Below, one piece after another: positions 1 through 8,321 of a stretch of DNA of 64,000 bases; position 1 is the stretch's first letter; each line of letters begins with the position of its first letter. This DNA comes from Dechloromonas sp. H13 (lineage in GTDB: Bacteria > Pseudomonadota > Gammaproteobacteria > Burkholderiales > Rhodocyclaceae): positions 124,001 to 188,000 of the forward strand of contig NZ_SSXX01000005.1 of the NCBI RefSeq assembly GCF_009469615.1. Reading direction: 5' to 3'. The translations under genes were made by a program, and so were the position numbers. Below the pieces are notes generated by a model. The model was not told the DNA's origin. It saw only the letters and a program-made list of their open reading frames with translations, and ran no database searches.

Positions 1-122
1 TTCGCGTCAAGCTGTGGCCGACGCTGATTCTGCTGCACGACGGGCGGGAAGTCGCCCGCGTGGTCAGGCCGACCGATGTTTCCGAAGTCAGCGAGATCCT
101 GTCGACTATTGCGGCCTGCTAA
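1..122 (+). CDS. Thioredoxin-family protein, C-terminal fragment
   Basis: This is the end of an open frame that enters from the left edge; the last 39 codons run from position 3 to the TAA at 120-122. The segment KLWPTLILLHDGREVARVV has the shape of the thioredoxin-fold half that carries the cis-proline (here W-P-T) followed by the two C-terminal beta strands. The CxxC active site, if present, lies outside the window. It probably reduces disulfides or handles thiols, but the partner and location cannot be told. The next gene converges on it with a 3-bp gap. Confidence 0.6.
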   Translation, partial: RVKLWPTLILLHDGREVARVVRPTDVSEVSEILSTIAAC

Positions 123-125
123 GCG

Positions 126-548
126 CTAGACGCCGGTCTGGCGCCGTGCCTTGACGCGGGCAATTTCGTCGAGCTGGAAGCGCAGCGCGGTGATCGCGTC
201 GCGTTCGGCATCGTCGAGCTGCTCCAGCTTGACATGCTTGATCAGCACCGCCAGCGCGTCGCCGATGCGCCCGAGCTGCTTGCCGTAACTGCCGACCTCG
301 TCGAGCACTTCCTGCTCCAGATCGGGGTCGCTGCTGCGGCCGAGGTTGATATTGACCAGGCCAACCTGACTGCTGGCCGACCCGAAGGTCCAGCTCCACG
401 GATTGATCGCCTGCGTGACGTCGCCGGAGAGCGGCAGACGACCGGTCTGCCACGCGGTGAACGGGTTCTGCAGATAGCTCGACCAGGACAGCCAGGGGTT
501 TGCGGGCGGCTGCGCCGGCGAGGCAAGGCGCGGGACGAAATTCGGCAT
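126..548 (-). CDS. Uncharacterised 140-aa protein
   Basis: I do not recognise this protein. I start it at the ATG at 546-548 because AGGAG lies just upstream; the longer frame to 605 has no ribosome site. The first 60 residues are rich in Pro, Trp and Ser and look unstructured. From about residue 70 the protein is acidic and likely helical (DLEQEVLDEVGSYGKQLGRI and onward), ending in a helix rich in Arg and Lys. There is no signal peptide or membrane segment. It is probably cytosolic. It is separate from the pigment operon that starts 93 bp further on, although it lies on the same strand. Confidence 0.65.
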   Translation of the reverse strand: MPNFVPRLASPAQPPANPWLSWSSYLQNPFTAWQTGRLPLSGDVTQAINPWSWTFGSASSQVGLVNINLGRSSDPDLEQEVLDEVGSYGKQLGRIGDALAVLIKHVKLEQLDDAERDAITALRFQLDEIARVKARRQTGV

Positions 549-641
549 GGCGGATCTCCTTTGTAAAAGGTTCGCTGCAGATCTTCTGGCAACCCGCCGG
601 CGCATGCAAGATGAATGATGCGACGCCGGCCGCAGCCAGCC

Positions 642-1364
642 TCAGATCATTCCGCCGTTGATCGAGATCACCTGCCCGGAAATGTAGGCCGCCTGCTCGG
701 AGGTAAGGAAGGCGACGAGGTCGGCGACTTCCTCCGGCGTACCGGCACGCTGCATCGGCACCAGCCGCTTGATCGCCTCGGCGTCGAAGGTGTCCTCGCT
801 CATCCCGGTGGCGATGATGCCGGGCGCCACGGCGTTGACCGTGACGCCGCGGCTGGCCAGTTCGAGCGCCAGCGACTTGCTGGCGGCGTGCAGGGCGCCC
901 TTGGCCGCCGAGTAATTGACCTGGCCGCGATTGCCGGCGACGGCGGCGACAGACGAGATATTGACGATGCGCCCCCAGCGGGTGCGGAGCATCGGCAGGG
1001 TCAACGGCTGCGTGACGTTGAAAAAGCCGTTCAGCGAAACGTCGACCACGGCATGCCACTGTTCGGCCGACATGCCGGGAAATACCGCGTCGGCGTGGAT
1101 GCCGGCGTTATTGACGAGAATCTGGATGGGGCCGGCTTCGAGCAGCCGTTCCAGCGCGGCGGCCGTCGCCGCGCGCTCGGTGACGTCGAAGGCGACCGCC
1201 TCGGCACTGCCGCCACTGGCAAGGATGTCGGCGACGACCGCCGCCGCCCTGTCCTGGCTGCGGTTGGCATGGACGATGACGTGGTGGCCGGCGGCAGCCA
1301 GGCGGCGGCAGATCGCTGCGCCGATGTCGCCGCTGCCGCCGGTGACGAGGGCGCGTTTCATCAT
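642..1364 (-). CDS. 3-oxoacyl-ACP reductase (FabG/ApeQ-like), aryl polyene pathway
   Basis: This 240-aa short-chain dehydrogenase would reduce the 3-keto group of the growing ACP-bound polyene with NADPH. The cofactor loop TGGSGDIG is at residues 8-15, NNAG at about 85-88, and the catalytic Ser138, Tyr151 and Lys155 are all present. The length is that of FabG. It is the last gene of the 12.7-kb minus-strand pigment operon. Its ATG overlaps the dehydratase stop as ATGA, which implies translational coupling. In Escherichia coli aryl polyene clusters the matching enzyme is ApeQ. A housekeeping FabG is possible from sequence alone, but the context argues for pigment work. Confidence 0.9.
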   Translation of the reverse strand: MMKRALVTGGSGDIGAAICRRLAAAGHHVIVHANRSQDRAAAVVADILASGGSAEAVAFDVTERAATAAALERLLEAGPIQILVNNAGIHADAVFPGMSAEQWHAVVDVSLNGFFNVTQPLTLPMLRTRWGRIVNISSVAAVAGNRGQVNYSAAKGALHAASKSLALELASRGVTVNAVAPGIIATGMSEDTFDAEAIKRLVPMQRAGTPEEVADLVAFLTSEQAAYISGQVISINGGMI

Positions 1365-1807
1365 TGGTTTTCCTTTCCGGCCGCGGCGTCGAGGATGACG
1401 GCGGCACGTCCTTCGAGCAGACAGCGGCCGGCGTGGCTTAACGCAAACTGGTAAAGGACGTGGTTGCCGTCGCCGGACAGGCGCTCGGCGGTGATGGTCA
1501 GTTCGCCCGCCAGGTCGTCGAGGCGGGCGACATGCAGCTGCACGCCGCGCACGCTGGCCAGGTAGCCCTGGCGCGGCGGTTCGTCGGCGGCGGCGAGCAG
1601 CGCGCCGTGCACGGCCATCGCCTGGGCGGCGTATTCGATGCCGGCCACCGCGCCGAGCCGGCCGTCGGCGCGCAGCGGGTTGGCCGGATCGGCATGGCTG
1701 ACAGCGCGGCAGGAAATCGCCGTTTCCGACCAGTCGACCACGGCGTCGAGCAGGCACATGGCGCCCTGGTGCGGAATGCGGGCGGCGATCCCGGCGTGGT
1801 CTAGCAT
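1361..1807 (-). CDS. Hot-dog 3-hydroxyacyl-ACP dehydratase (ApeP-like)
   Basis: This 148-aa protein has the hot-dog pattern of FabZ-like dehydratases: an early IPHQGAMCLLD segment, then GIEYAAQAMAVHGAL, which forms the long central helix. It should remove water from 3-hydroxyacyl-ACP intermediates to create the conjugated double bonds. In known aryl polyene systems ApeP pairs with the smaller ApeI, and a small partner is present here at 9229-9534. The gene overlaps both neighbours by a few bases, inside a KS-CLF-DH-KR block. I cannot assign the catalytic residues with certainty. Confidence 0.85.
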   Translation of the reverse strand: MLDHAGIAARIPHQGAMCLLDAVVDWSETAISCRAVSHADPANPLRADGRLGAVAGIEYAAQAMAVHGALLAAADEPPRQGYLASVRGVQLHVARLDDLAGELTITAERLSGDGNHVLYQFALSHAGRCLLEGRAAVILDAAAGKENQ

Positions 1808-2604
1808 GCCTGCAGGTCGACCTTGAGCTGCAGCGGCGGCAGGTAGTCGAGGCTGACGCAGCCCGATTCGCCGCGGGCGAGCAGGTCCAGAAGCGGCAGG
1901 CCACGCAGCGCCGGGATGGTGGCGCGCAGGGTTTCCAGCACCGGGTCGGCCAGCGTGGCCGGTGCGCTTTCGTCGAGGTGGATGGTGATGTGCGCCAGCG
2001 AGCGGGCGCTACGTTCGGGCGTCAGCAGCAGCGCGATGCCGGCGACGTCGGGCAGCGGGCGCTTGCTGTGCAGGGGTTCGGGGTATTCGCTGTCGTAGGC
2101 GATCAGCAGCGTCGGCTGGCGGTCGACGACGACCTGGCCGAGAGCGTCGAGCAGCCCGGCGCCGAAGCTGGCGTCATAGGCGCAGAGTACCTGGCACGGC
2201 GCCCGCGATTGGGTGGCGATGCCCCAGTAGCCGGCGGCGGCGTTATGCACCGAGTTGTGGAAGCGGGTCGGCGAAATCTGGCGGTCGTCGCTCGCCAGCT
2301 GTTCGCACAGCGCGTGGCAGTTGTGGCCGTCGGCACCCGAGGCGGCGAAGACGGTGGCCAGCGTGGCGACGTCGGCAGCGGCATGGGCGGCGGCTTCGAG
2401 GCCGATGGTCAGCGCCAGCTTGATGACGCGGCTGGCCCGCCGACGCTCGGCCGGCGGCAGGATGGTCGGCGCCTGAAGGACAGAAGGTGCGGTGCCGATG
2501 GCCTGCTCGCCGCGCAGCACGGCACGGGCGCTCGGCCAGTCGGGCAGGCCGGGGGCGAGGAAGCCGACGCCGTCGATCCAGGCGCTGAGCGGCATCGCGT
2601 TCAT
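1801..2604 (-). CDS. Ketosynthase-like chain-length factor (ApeC-like)
   Basis: This 267-aa protein resembles only the N-terminal half of a beta-ketoacyl synthase (PF13723-type). Where a ketosynthase has its nucleophilic Cys it reads SVHNAAAGYWGIA, and there is no HGTxT segment, so it should be catalytically inactive. In aryl polyene synthases such a protein pairs with the active ketosynthase and sets chain length. The adjacent active ketosynthase at 2711-3904 is the obvious partner. The short length is usual for this family and is not a truncation. The stop (CTA on the plus strand at 1801-1803) lies inside the next gene. Confidence 0.85.
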   Translation of the reverse strand: MNAMPLSAWIDGVGFLAPGLPDWPSARAVLRGEQAIGTAPSVLQAPTILPPAERRRASRVIKLALTIGLEAAAHAAADVATLATVFAASGADGHNCHALCEQLASDDRQISPTRFHNSVHNAAAGYWGIATQSRAPCQVLCAYDASFGAGLLDALGQVVVDRQPTLLIAYDSEYPEPLHSKRPLPDVAGIALLLTPERSARSLAHITIHLDESAPATLADPVLETLRATIPALRGLPLLDLLARGESGCVSLDYLPPLQLKVDLQAC

Positions 2605-2714
2605 TCGGCCGCCTCCTTGTGCGTCATCACAGCTTGACCGTCCACGTGTCGGCGACGGGCGACACTCGCGGCCGGGCGCATCCCCACTGCGTGGGGCCCC
2701 TGCTTCCTGCTCAT
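2601..2714 (-). CDS. Possible 37-aa overlapping small ORF between KS and CLF
   Basis: An ATG overlaps the ketosynthase stop as ATGA (2711-2714). The frame runs 37 codons to a TGA that overlaps the chain-length-factor ATG, so it fills the gap exactly. The peptide is basic and contains no domain I recognise. A perfect 6-bp stem, CCCCAC TGC GTGGGG (2682-2696), lies inside it. It may be a translated coupler that keeps ribosomes moving between the two subunit genes, or a chance frame. The perfect overlap at both ends is the only positive evidence. Confidence 0.35.
   Translation of the reverse strand: MSRKQGPHAVGMRPAASVARRRHVDGQAVMTHKEAAE
2682..2696. other. Short hairpin between ketosynthase and CLF genes
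   Basis: A 6-bp perfect stem with a 3-nt loop (CCCCAC, TGC, GTGGGG) is followed by a GGGGCCCC palindrome at 2693-2700. There is no U-run on either strand, so it is not a Rho-independent terminator. It could affect the ratio of the two subunits after transcription. Confidence 0.35.
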
Positions 2715-3904
2715 GTCGCCACCCCCAGGATCAGGCTGCAGTTGCTGCCGCCGAAGCCGAACGAGTTGCTCAGGGCGCGGCGGATGTGGCCGTCGCGGCT
2801 GTGCAGCAGGTAGGCGAGCGGCAGTGCCGGGTCGGGCGTTGCGGTGCCCGGGCTGCCGGGCAGCAGGTCGTGCGTCAGCGCCAGCGCGCAGATCACGGCT
2901 TCGACGGCGCCGGCGGCGCCCAATGTGTGGCCGGTGGCGCCCTTGGTCGAGCTGCACGCGACGCGGCTGCCGAATAGCGCGGCGACTGCCTTGCCCTCGG
3001 CGGTGTCATTGGCCGGCGTCGCCGTCCCGTGCAGGTTGATGTAGTCGATGTCGGCCGTGGCGAGCCCGGCGGAGCGCAATGCGCTTTCCATGGCCAGGCG
3101 GGCGCCGAGGCCTTCCGGGTGCGGCGCCGACATGTGGTAGGCGTCGCTCGATTCGCCGCTGCCGAGGAGCAGGACGGCGCCGGCCGGCGCCCTGGCCGGG
3201 GCGCGTTCGAGCAGCGCGAAGGCGGCACCCTCGGCGACCGAGATGCCGTCGCGAGTCGCGTCGTAGGGGCGGCACGGCCGGGACGAGGTCAGTTCGAGCG
3301 AGGCGAAGCCGTAGAGCGTGGTCAGGCACAGCGAGTCGACGCCGCCGACGACGGCCGCGTCGATCACCCCGCAGGCCAGCAGGCGGGCGGCGGCGGCGAA
3401 TACCTTGGCGCTCGACGAGCAGGCGGTGGATACGGAAAAAGCCGGCCCTTCCAGCGCGAAATACGCGCGCGTGAATTCGGCCAGAGAAAAGGCGTTGTGT
3501 GTGGTGCGGTAGTTGAAGTCGTCGGGCAGCGCGCCGCTCGCCGGGTCGCGCCGGCGGTAGGCGAGCTCGGTCTGCAGGATGCCGGCGGTGCTGGTGCCGA
3601 GGAAGACGCCGATGCGCCGCTTGCCGTAGCGGGCGGCCGCCGCGCGCACGCGCTCGCCGAAGCCGTCGGCTTCGAGGGCCAGGGCGGCCAGGCGGTTGTT
3701 GCGGCAGTCGTAGGCGGCGAGCGTTTTCGGCAGTTTCTGGGCGTCGACCGCAGCGACCTCGCCGATCCAGGTGTCGAGCCGGACCGTCTCGAAGGCGCAG
3801 GGCCGCAGGCCGCTGCGGCCGGCGCGCAGGGCCGCCAGCATGGCCTCCAGCCCGTGGCCGAGACAGGTCGTTGCGGTGTAGGCGGAGAGAAGCTGCGGAG
3901 TCAC
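2711..3904 (-). CDS. Beta-ketoacyl-ACP synthase (ApeO-like), aryl polyene elongation
   Basis: This 397-aa thiolase-fold condensing enzyme starts with GTG. The catalytic triad is intact: Cys162 in STACSSSAK, His292 in LHGTATP and His326 in GATGHTLGAAGA, with the usual C-terminal NSFGFGGSN. It should condense malonyl-ACP with the growing polyene chain, working with the chain-length factor encoded immediately downstream. Residues 51-61 (AAVDAQKLPKT) are encoded by a copy of the dispersed 33-bp element. The KS-CLF-DH-KR order matches known aryl polyene clusters. Confidence 0.92.
   Translation of the reverse strand: MTPQLLSAYTATTCLGHGLEAMLAALRAGRSGLRPCAFETVRLDTWIGEVAAVDAQKLPKTLAAYDCRNNRLAALALEADGFGERVRAAAARYGKRRIGVFLGTSTAGILQTELAYRRRDPASGALPDDFNYRTTHNAFSLAEFTRAYFALEGPAFSVSTACSSSAKVFAAAARLLACGVIDAAVVGGVDSLCLTTLYGFASLELTSSRPCRPYDATRDGISVAEGAAFALLERAPARAPAGAVLLLGSGESSDAYHMSAPHPEGLGARLAMESALRSAGLATADIDYINLHGTATPANDTAEGKAVAALFGSRVACSSTKGATGHTLGAAGAVEAVICALALTHDLLPGSPGTATPDPALPLAYLLHSRDGHIRRALSNSFGFGGSNCSLILGVAT
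3722..3754 (-). repeat. 33-bp GYTGCGGTCGAC element, copy in ketosynthase gene
   Basis: Read on the minus strand this is GCTGCGGTCGAC followed by AAA at positions 19-21, TGCC at 23-26 and GAAAACG at 27-33. It is in the sense direction of the gene and codes for AAVDAQKLPK. Confidence 0.75.
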
Positions 3905-3966
3905 GTCGGACCTCGAGTCGATCAGGCCCGAATTCTAGACCAGAACCCGGGGTGCCGGTGTCGGAC

Positions 3967-4782
3967 TCAGGCGGTGGGCGGCCCGTCTACCGCGGTGGCC
4001 AGTGTGACCGGACGTAGCCCGTGCTCGGCGATGCTGCGCAGCAGCCCGGGGAGGACGGCGAGGATCAGCGGCTCGCCTTCCGGAGTGCGGCCGGCATGGC
4101 CGTCGTGCAGGAGCAGGATGTCGCCGGCGGCGAGGCGCCTGGTCAGGCGTTCGTGCACCGTGTGCGCGGCGCCGTCGCGGGTGTCGTAGGGACGCCGCGT
4201 CCACGCCGCGAGGCGCAGGTCGAGGCCGGCCAGCACGGGGTCGAGCAGCGGGCTGCGCAGGCCGGCGGTCGGCCGGAAGAAGCGTGGTGCCTGCCCGGTC
4301 AGGTCGGCCAGCGTCGCCTGGGCGGCGGCGATGTCGGCGCGCATGCGCGCCATGCCGAAGGTCGAGAAGGCCCAGGAATGCGAATCGCCGTGGTTTTCGA
4401 CGCGGTGGCCGCGGGCGGCGATGGCGCGGCACAGCGCGGGATGGGCGCGGGCGCGGCGGCCGATGCAGAAGAAGCTGGCCCGGACCCCGGCGGCGTCGAG
4501 CAGGTCGAGGACGCGCGGCGTGACCTCGGGGTCGGGGCCGTCGTCGATGGTCAGCGCGATTTCGCCGCGGCCGGCGGCGGCCGGCGGCAGGCGCGTCAGG
4601 TTGGGGCCGAGCACGCTCGAGCGGGGCAGCAGGCCGGCAGCGGTGAGCGCCAGATGATTGAGGCCGAGCGCGCCGAGCGCCCACGGCCAGGCGGCCGGCG
4701 CGGCGACGAGGCCGAGGGCGGCGGCGCCGTGCAGCGCGAACGAAAGCTTGATGGCGGGCGAAGGTTTCCAGGGCTGCGGCAT
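3967..4782 (-). CDS. Polysaccharide deacetylase (NodB-fold) in pigment operon
   Basis: This 271-aa protein has a hydrophobic N-terminus (about residues 14-52, one or two membrane spans), then a NodB domain. Motif 1 TIDDGPDP gives the catalytic and metal Asp pair, motif 2 ENHGDSHSW gives the metal His pair, then FFRPTAG and a late LLLHDGH. It should remove acyl groups (usually N-acetyl) from a sugar, or cleave a related C-N or ester bond, at the membrane. It is 4 bp from the hydrolase gene and co-directional with the pigment genes. Such an enzyme is not a core part of the E. coli aryl polyene set, so it may tailor the lipid head group. Confidence 0.85.
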   Translation of the reverse strand: MPQPWKPSPAIKLSFALHGAAALGLVAAPAAWPWALGALGLNHLALTAAGLLPRSSVLGPNLTRLPPAAAGRGEIALTIDDGPDPEVTPRVLDLLDAAGVRASFFCIGRRARAHPALCRAIAARGHRVENHGDSHSWAFSTFGMARMRADIAAAQATLADLTGQAPRFFRPTAGLRSPLLDPVLAGLDLRLAAWTRRPYDTRDGAAHTVHERLTRRLAAGDILLLHDGHAGRTPEGEPLILAVLPGLLRSIAEHGLRPVTLATAVDGPPTA

Positions 4783-4786
4783 GGCG

Positions 4787-5434
4787 TCAGGCGGAAAAGT
4801 GGCCGAGATCGAGGAAATGTTCCCACAACTGCTGCCACACCGGCCATTCGTGGCCGCCGGGAACGACGGCGCGGGCGGCCGGCGGGAAGCGTTCGGCGAT
4901 CCGTTGCATGCCGGCAGCGAAGCGGTCCTCGCGGCCGTAGCCGACGAAGATCGGCAGGCCGGCCGGCGGGTTCTGCAGCCAGCGCCACATGCGGAATTCC
5001 GGATCGGCCAGTTCTTCCGCGCTCGCCTGCCAGCGGTCGAGGCCGCCGGCGCGGTCGATGGCGGCGGTGGTCAGGCGGCTGCCTGGATACGGCGCGAGCA
5101 GGCAGAGGCCGTCGACGCTGCCCGGCGTGTCGGCGGCGTGGCAGAGGGCGAGCAGGCCGCCGAGCGAGATGCCGCCGAGCCAGACCTTCCGGTAGCCCTG
5201 GCGGCGGGCCGGGGCGAGGATCTCGTCGTGCACGGCGGGCAACGCAGCGCCGGCGGAAATGGCCGCCAGATCGAGGTCGACCGCAACCAGGTCGAGCGCC
5301 AGGCGGCGCCGGGCGACGGTGGCGAAGAAATCGGCGGCGACGAAGTCCGCCGCGCGCATGTAGGCGCCGGGCAGCAGCACCAGCAGGTTGGGCGCGCCGC
5401 TCGTCTGGCGCAGGGTGGGCAGCGGATCGCTCAT
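4787..5434 (-). CDS. Alpha/beta hydrolase in pigment operon
   Basis: This 215-aa cytosolic hydrolase has the nucleophile elbow GGISLGG at about residues 96-102, an acid in GYGREDRF, and the His in GGHEWPVW. The triad therefore looks complete. Its ATG overlaps the MMPL stop as ATGA. It may act as an esterase or thioesterase releasing the polyene or trimming the lipid; the substrate is unknown. A weaker copy of the dispersed core lies at 5276-5287 and codes for VAVDLDL. It is an unusual member for this kind of cluster. Confidence 0.8.
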   Translation of the reverse strand: MSDPLPTLRQTSGAPNLLVLLPGAYMRAADFVAADFFATVARRRLALDLVAVDLDLAAISAGAALPAVHDEILAPARRQGYRKVWLGGISLGGLLALCHAADTPGSVDGLCLLAPYPGSRLTTAAIDRAGGLDRWQASAEELADPEFRMWRWLQNPPAGLPIFVGYGREDRFAAGMQRIAERFPPAARAVVPGGHEWPVWQQLWEHFLDLGHFSA

Positions 5435-7758
5435 GCGCCAGTTTCACGTGGAACGAAGATCGCCGCCAGCAGCAGCGCGAGGATGGCGCCCGGTCCGACG
5501 GTGACGCCGATGGCGTGCAGCATCGGCACCTGCGACAGGCCGAGGGTGCCGAAGCCGATGGCGGTGGTCAGGTTGGCGACCCCCATCGAGGCCAGCGTGT
5601 CGGGGTCGGGCGGACCGTCGGCGCCGGCGAAGAACAGCGCGTAGTTGGAGCCGACGGCGACGATCAGCAGCATGCCGACCAGGTGCAGGAGGTGGAGGCG
5701 TTCGCCGCTCAGGTGCAGGCCGGCGACGGCGAACAGCACGGCGAGCGCCAGCGGCAGCAGGACGGCGGCCAGCCGGCGCGGCGAGCGCAGCGTCGCGGCG
5801 AGCAGGACGACGATGGCGGCAAGGCCGGCAAGGGCGAGGTGCACGGCTTCGTGCAGGTAGTCGTGGTAGAGGGTGTCGAGTTCGCCCTTGAGGTCGAGGG
5901 CGAGCGCGCCGCTGCCGGCGAGCGCCTGGCGTACCGCGGCGAGGCCGGCCGCCGGGTCGCCGTCGGCCAGGCGCAGCGGCAGGACGGCGCTCCAGCCGCC
6001 GGCGCGCGGCAGCAGCAGCGCATCGACGGCCAGGCCGGGGCCGCTCCCGGCCAGATCGCCGCGAGTGATGTCGGGCGCCTGGCGGGCGGCGGCGACGTCG
6101 GCGACGAAGCCCGCCAGCTTGCCGGCGGCCAGCGGCGAATCGGCGAGCGCCGCCTGCAGCCGTGGCCACAGTTCTTCGGCGGCCGGCAGGCTGGCGCGCC
6201 GTGCCGCCTGCTGCGCCTGGCTCGGCAGGAAGCGCGCCGGGCTGTCGTAGCCGGCGATGGCGCCGGCGGCCTGCAACTCGTCGAGCACCTGCCCTGCCCG
6301 CTCGGCGGCCTGCAGCGCGGCCTCCTGATCGACGCCGCCGACGACCACCAGGAAGCGCGCATCGGACGTGCCGAGGTCGGCGCGCAGCGCCGCGTCGGCG
6401 GCGGCATCGGCGCGGCTGGTGGTGCTCAGCACCGAGAGCTCGGGTGCCCACAGGCGGTCGCGTTCTCCGGCGAGGTAGGCGGTGGCCGTCAGGGCGAGGA
6501 CCACCGCTGGCCAGCGCAGGCGGCGCAGGCGGTGCATGGCGCCCTGCAGGGCGCCGCCGAGTGCGCCGAGGTCACGCGCGGCGACGTGCTCGCCGGCCAG
6601 CTGCGGCAGCACGTAGCGGGTGACGACGGCGGCCGTGGCGACGCCGCTCAGGGCGTAGAGCCCAAGCTGGGCGAGGCCGGGGAAGCCCGAGAAAAGCAGC
6701 GCGCCGAAGCCGCAGGCCGAGGTCAGCACGCCGAGCCGGATGGTCGGCCAGAAGCGCGCCTGCCACGCGGCGAGACCGCCGCGCCGCGACTGCACGAAGT
6801 AGTAGATCGAGTAATCGACGGCCTCGCCGATCAGCGCCGAGCCGAAGCCGACGGTGATGCCGAACACCGTGCCCCAGGCCAGGCTGACGGCGACGATGCC
6901 GGCCAGGGCGCCGGACAGCACCGGCAACAGGCCGAGCCCGAGCAGGCGCGGCGAACGGTAGACGAAAAGGAGGACGGCGACGATGGCCAGGGTGCCGATC
7001 GCCGACAGACGCGAGACGTCGCCCTTGATCGTCGCCCGCGACTTGACGGCAAAGAGGCCGGGACCGGAAAGCTGCAGGCGGGCGTCGGCGACGCCGGCCG
7101 CCGCGGCGCTCGCCGCGAACTGCGCATGGATGGCCGCGATGGCGGCTTCCTGGCCGTCGGTGTCGGCGCCCGCCGCGCGCGTCTGGACCAGGAGCAGCGC
7201 CCGTTCGCCGTCGGGCGAGGCCCAGACGCCGTCGCGGCTGTTGGGCTGGGCGCCGGGGTCAAGCTGGCGCAGCACTTCGAACAGTTCGCCGGTCGGGTCG
7301 CGCGGCAGCAGCGGCTTGAGCAGCAGGCCGGCCGGCGAGGCGAGGCGGTCGATGCTGTCGGAAATTGCCGTCCGCAGGCCGTCGACCGTGAAGCGTCCGG
7401 GCGTCACGGCCGGGCTGAGCAGGTAGCGGTGGCGGAACAGGAAATCGCGGTCGGCGTCGCGGCTGCCGGCTTCGCCGTTCTGCACGGCGACAAATTCGGG
7501 CATTCCGGCGAGTCGACCGCGCAGGTCGCGCGACAGCGCGGCGCGCTGCTCGCCGTTGCCGCCGGCGATGGCGACCATCAGCAGGCGGGCGACGGCGCCC
7601 TCCTTCAACTGTTCGACCAGGACCTGCTGCCCGGCGCTCGGACGGGCCGGCAGGAAGAACGACATGTCGGCGGTGAAGCGGCTGCTCCAGACGACGGCGG
7701 CGCCGGCCAGCATGGCGAGCAGCCAGAGCAGGAAGGCGCGGCGGCCGGCGCGGCTCAT
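5431..7758 (-). CDS. MMPL/RND-family lipid exporter (aryl polyene cluster)
   Basis: This 775-aa inner-membrane transporter has one N-terminal span (LLWLLAMLAGAAVVW), a large periplasmic loop, five or six spans around residues 245-420, a second periplasmic loop, and a last group of spans. The first ends at FVYRSPRLLG. This two-fold layout is that of RND/MMPL proteins and of ApeM-like exporters. It would move the aryl polyene lipid out of the inner membrane to the LolA-like carrier encoded next to it. The start at 7758 is chosen because it overlaps the LolA stop as ATGA; the open frame runs 184 codons further upstream as a shadow. Confidence 0.88.
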   Translation of the reverse strand: MSRAGRRAFLLWLLAMLAGAAVVWSSRFTADMSFFLPARPSAGQQVLVEQLKEGAVARLLMVAIAGGNGEQRAALSRDLRGRLAGMPEFVAVQNGEAGSRDADRDFLFRHRYLLSPAVTPGRFTVDGLRTAISDSIDRLASPAGLLLKPLLPRDPTGELFEVLRQLDPGAQPNSRDGVWASPDGERALLLVQTRAAGADTDGQEAAIAAIHAQFAASAAAAGVADARLQLSGPGLFAVKSRATIKGDVSRLSAIGTLAIVAVLLFVYRSPRLLGLGLLPVLSGALAGIVAVSLAWGTVFGITVGFGSALIGEAVDYSIYYFVQSRRGGLAAWQARFWPTIRLGVLTSACGFGALLFSGFPGLAQLGLYALSGVATAAVVTRYVLPQLAGEHVAARDLGALGGALQGAMHRLRRLRWPAVVLALTATAYLAGERDRLWAPELSVLSTTSRADAAADAALRADLGTSDARFLVVVGGVDQEAALQAAERAGQVLDELQAAGAIAGYDSPARFLPSQAQQAARRASLPAAEELWPRLQAALADSPLAAGKLAGFVADVAAARQAPDITRGDLAGSGPGLAVDALLLPRAGGWSAVLPLRLADGDPAAGLAAVRQALAGSGALALDLKGELDTLYHDYLHEAVHLALAGLAAIVVLLAATLRSPRRLAAVLLPLALAVLFAVAGLHLSGERLHLLHLVGMLLIVAVGSNYALFFAGADGPPDPDTLASMGVANLTTAIGFGTLGLSQVPMLHAIGVTVGPGAILALLLAAIFVPRETGA

Positions 7759-8321
7759 CGCTCGGCGAGCGGTTCGATGAGCATCAGCGAGCGGTCGCCG
7801 TCGGCCTGCAGATACTCGATGCTGCGGATGTGGTCGCGGCTGCCGCTGATCGTGATGCGCTGGACCAGGCTGGCAATCCGCTGGTCGCTGGGCAGCAGTG
7901 TGAGCACCCACTTGTCCGGGTTGCCCGACAGGTGCAGGAGATAGTTCTTCTCGAGCGCGCTCCGGTTGCCGTTCAGCGTGCCGCGCAGGCTGTCGACGAA
8001 GGCGAGTGCTTCCGGCTGGCTGGCGAGGTTGATACTCAGTTTCTGCTTCTCGCGCTCGATGCTCAGCGTGTCGCGGTCGAGCCGCAGGGTTTCCTGCTTC
8101 GGCGTCAGCGTGCGCTTTTCCAGGCGGTCCGGGGCGCCGTAGGTCAGCTCGCCGGTCGCGACGAGTGGCCGGTCGAGCAGCGCGATGTATTTCGTCTCGA
8201 CGAATTTCGCCCTGCCCCCCTTGTGCCGGGCCAGGTCGTTCATCAGCTGGCCGATGTCGAAGGCGGCCATGGCCGGCAGGGCGAGGCCGAGCAGCAGGAG
8301 GCCGGCGCAAAATCGCTTCAT
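7755..8321 (-). CDS. LolA-like outer membrane lipid carrier (aryl polyene cluster)
   Basis: This 188-aa protein has a clear signal peptide (MKRFCAGLLLLGLALPAMAA) and then a LolA/LolB-type open-barrel sequence with KFVETKYIALLDRPLVATGEL at the front and a C-terminal strand region. It should bind a hydrophobic ligand in the periplasm and carry it to the outer membrane. Sitting between the MMPL exporter and an acyltransferase gene, it most likely carries the polyene lipid rather than lipoproteins. Both gene junctions are ATGA overlaps. Confidence 0.88.
   Translation of the reverse strand: MKRFCAGLLLLGLALPAMAAFDIGQLMNDLARHKGGRAKFVETKYIALLDRPLVATGELTYGAPDRLEKRTLTPKQETLRLDRDTLSIEREKQKLSINLASQPEALAFVDSLRGTLNGNRSALEKNYLLHLSGNPDKWVLTLLPSDQRIASLVQRITISGSRDHIRSIEYLQADGDRSLMLIEPLAER

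Noticed and set aside
1801..2604. Chain-length-factor gene as a broken ketosynthase pseudogene
   Set aside because: Loss of the active Cys and short length are normal for this family in aryl polyene clusters, and the frame is intact and coupled to neighbours.
4021..7944. A plus-strand open frame of 1307 codons opposite the MMPL region
   Set aside because: It is a GC-rich shadow of real minus-strand genes, with Arg/Gly/Ala-rich sequence, no domain and no ribosome site.
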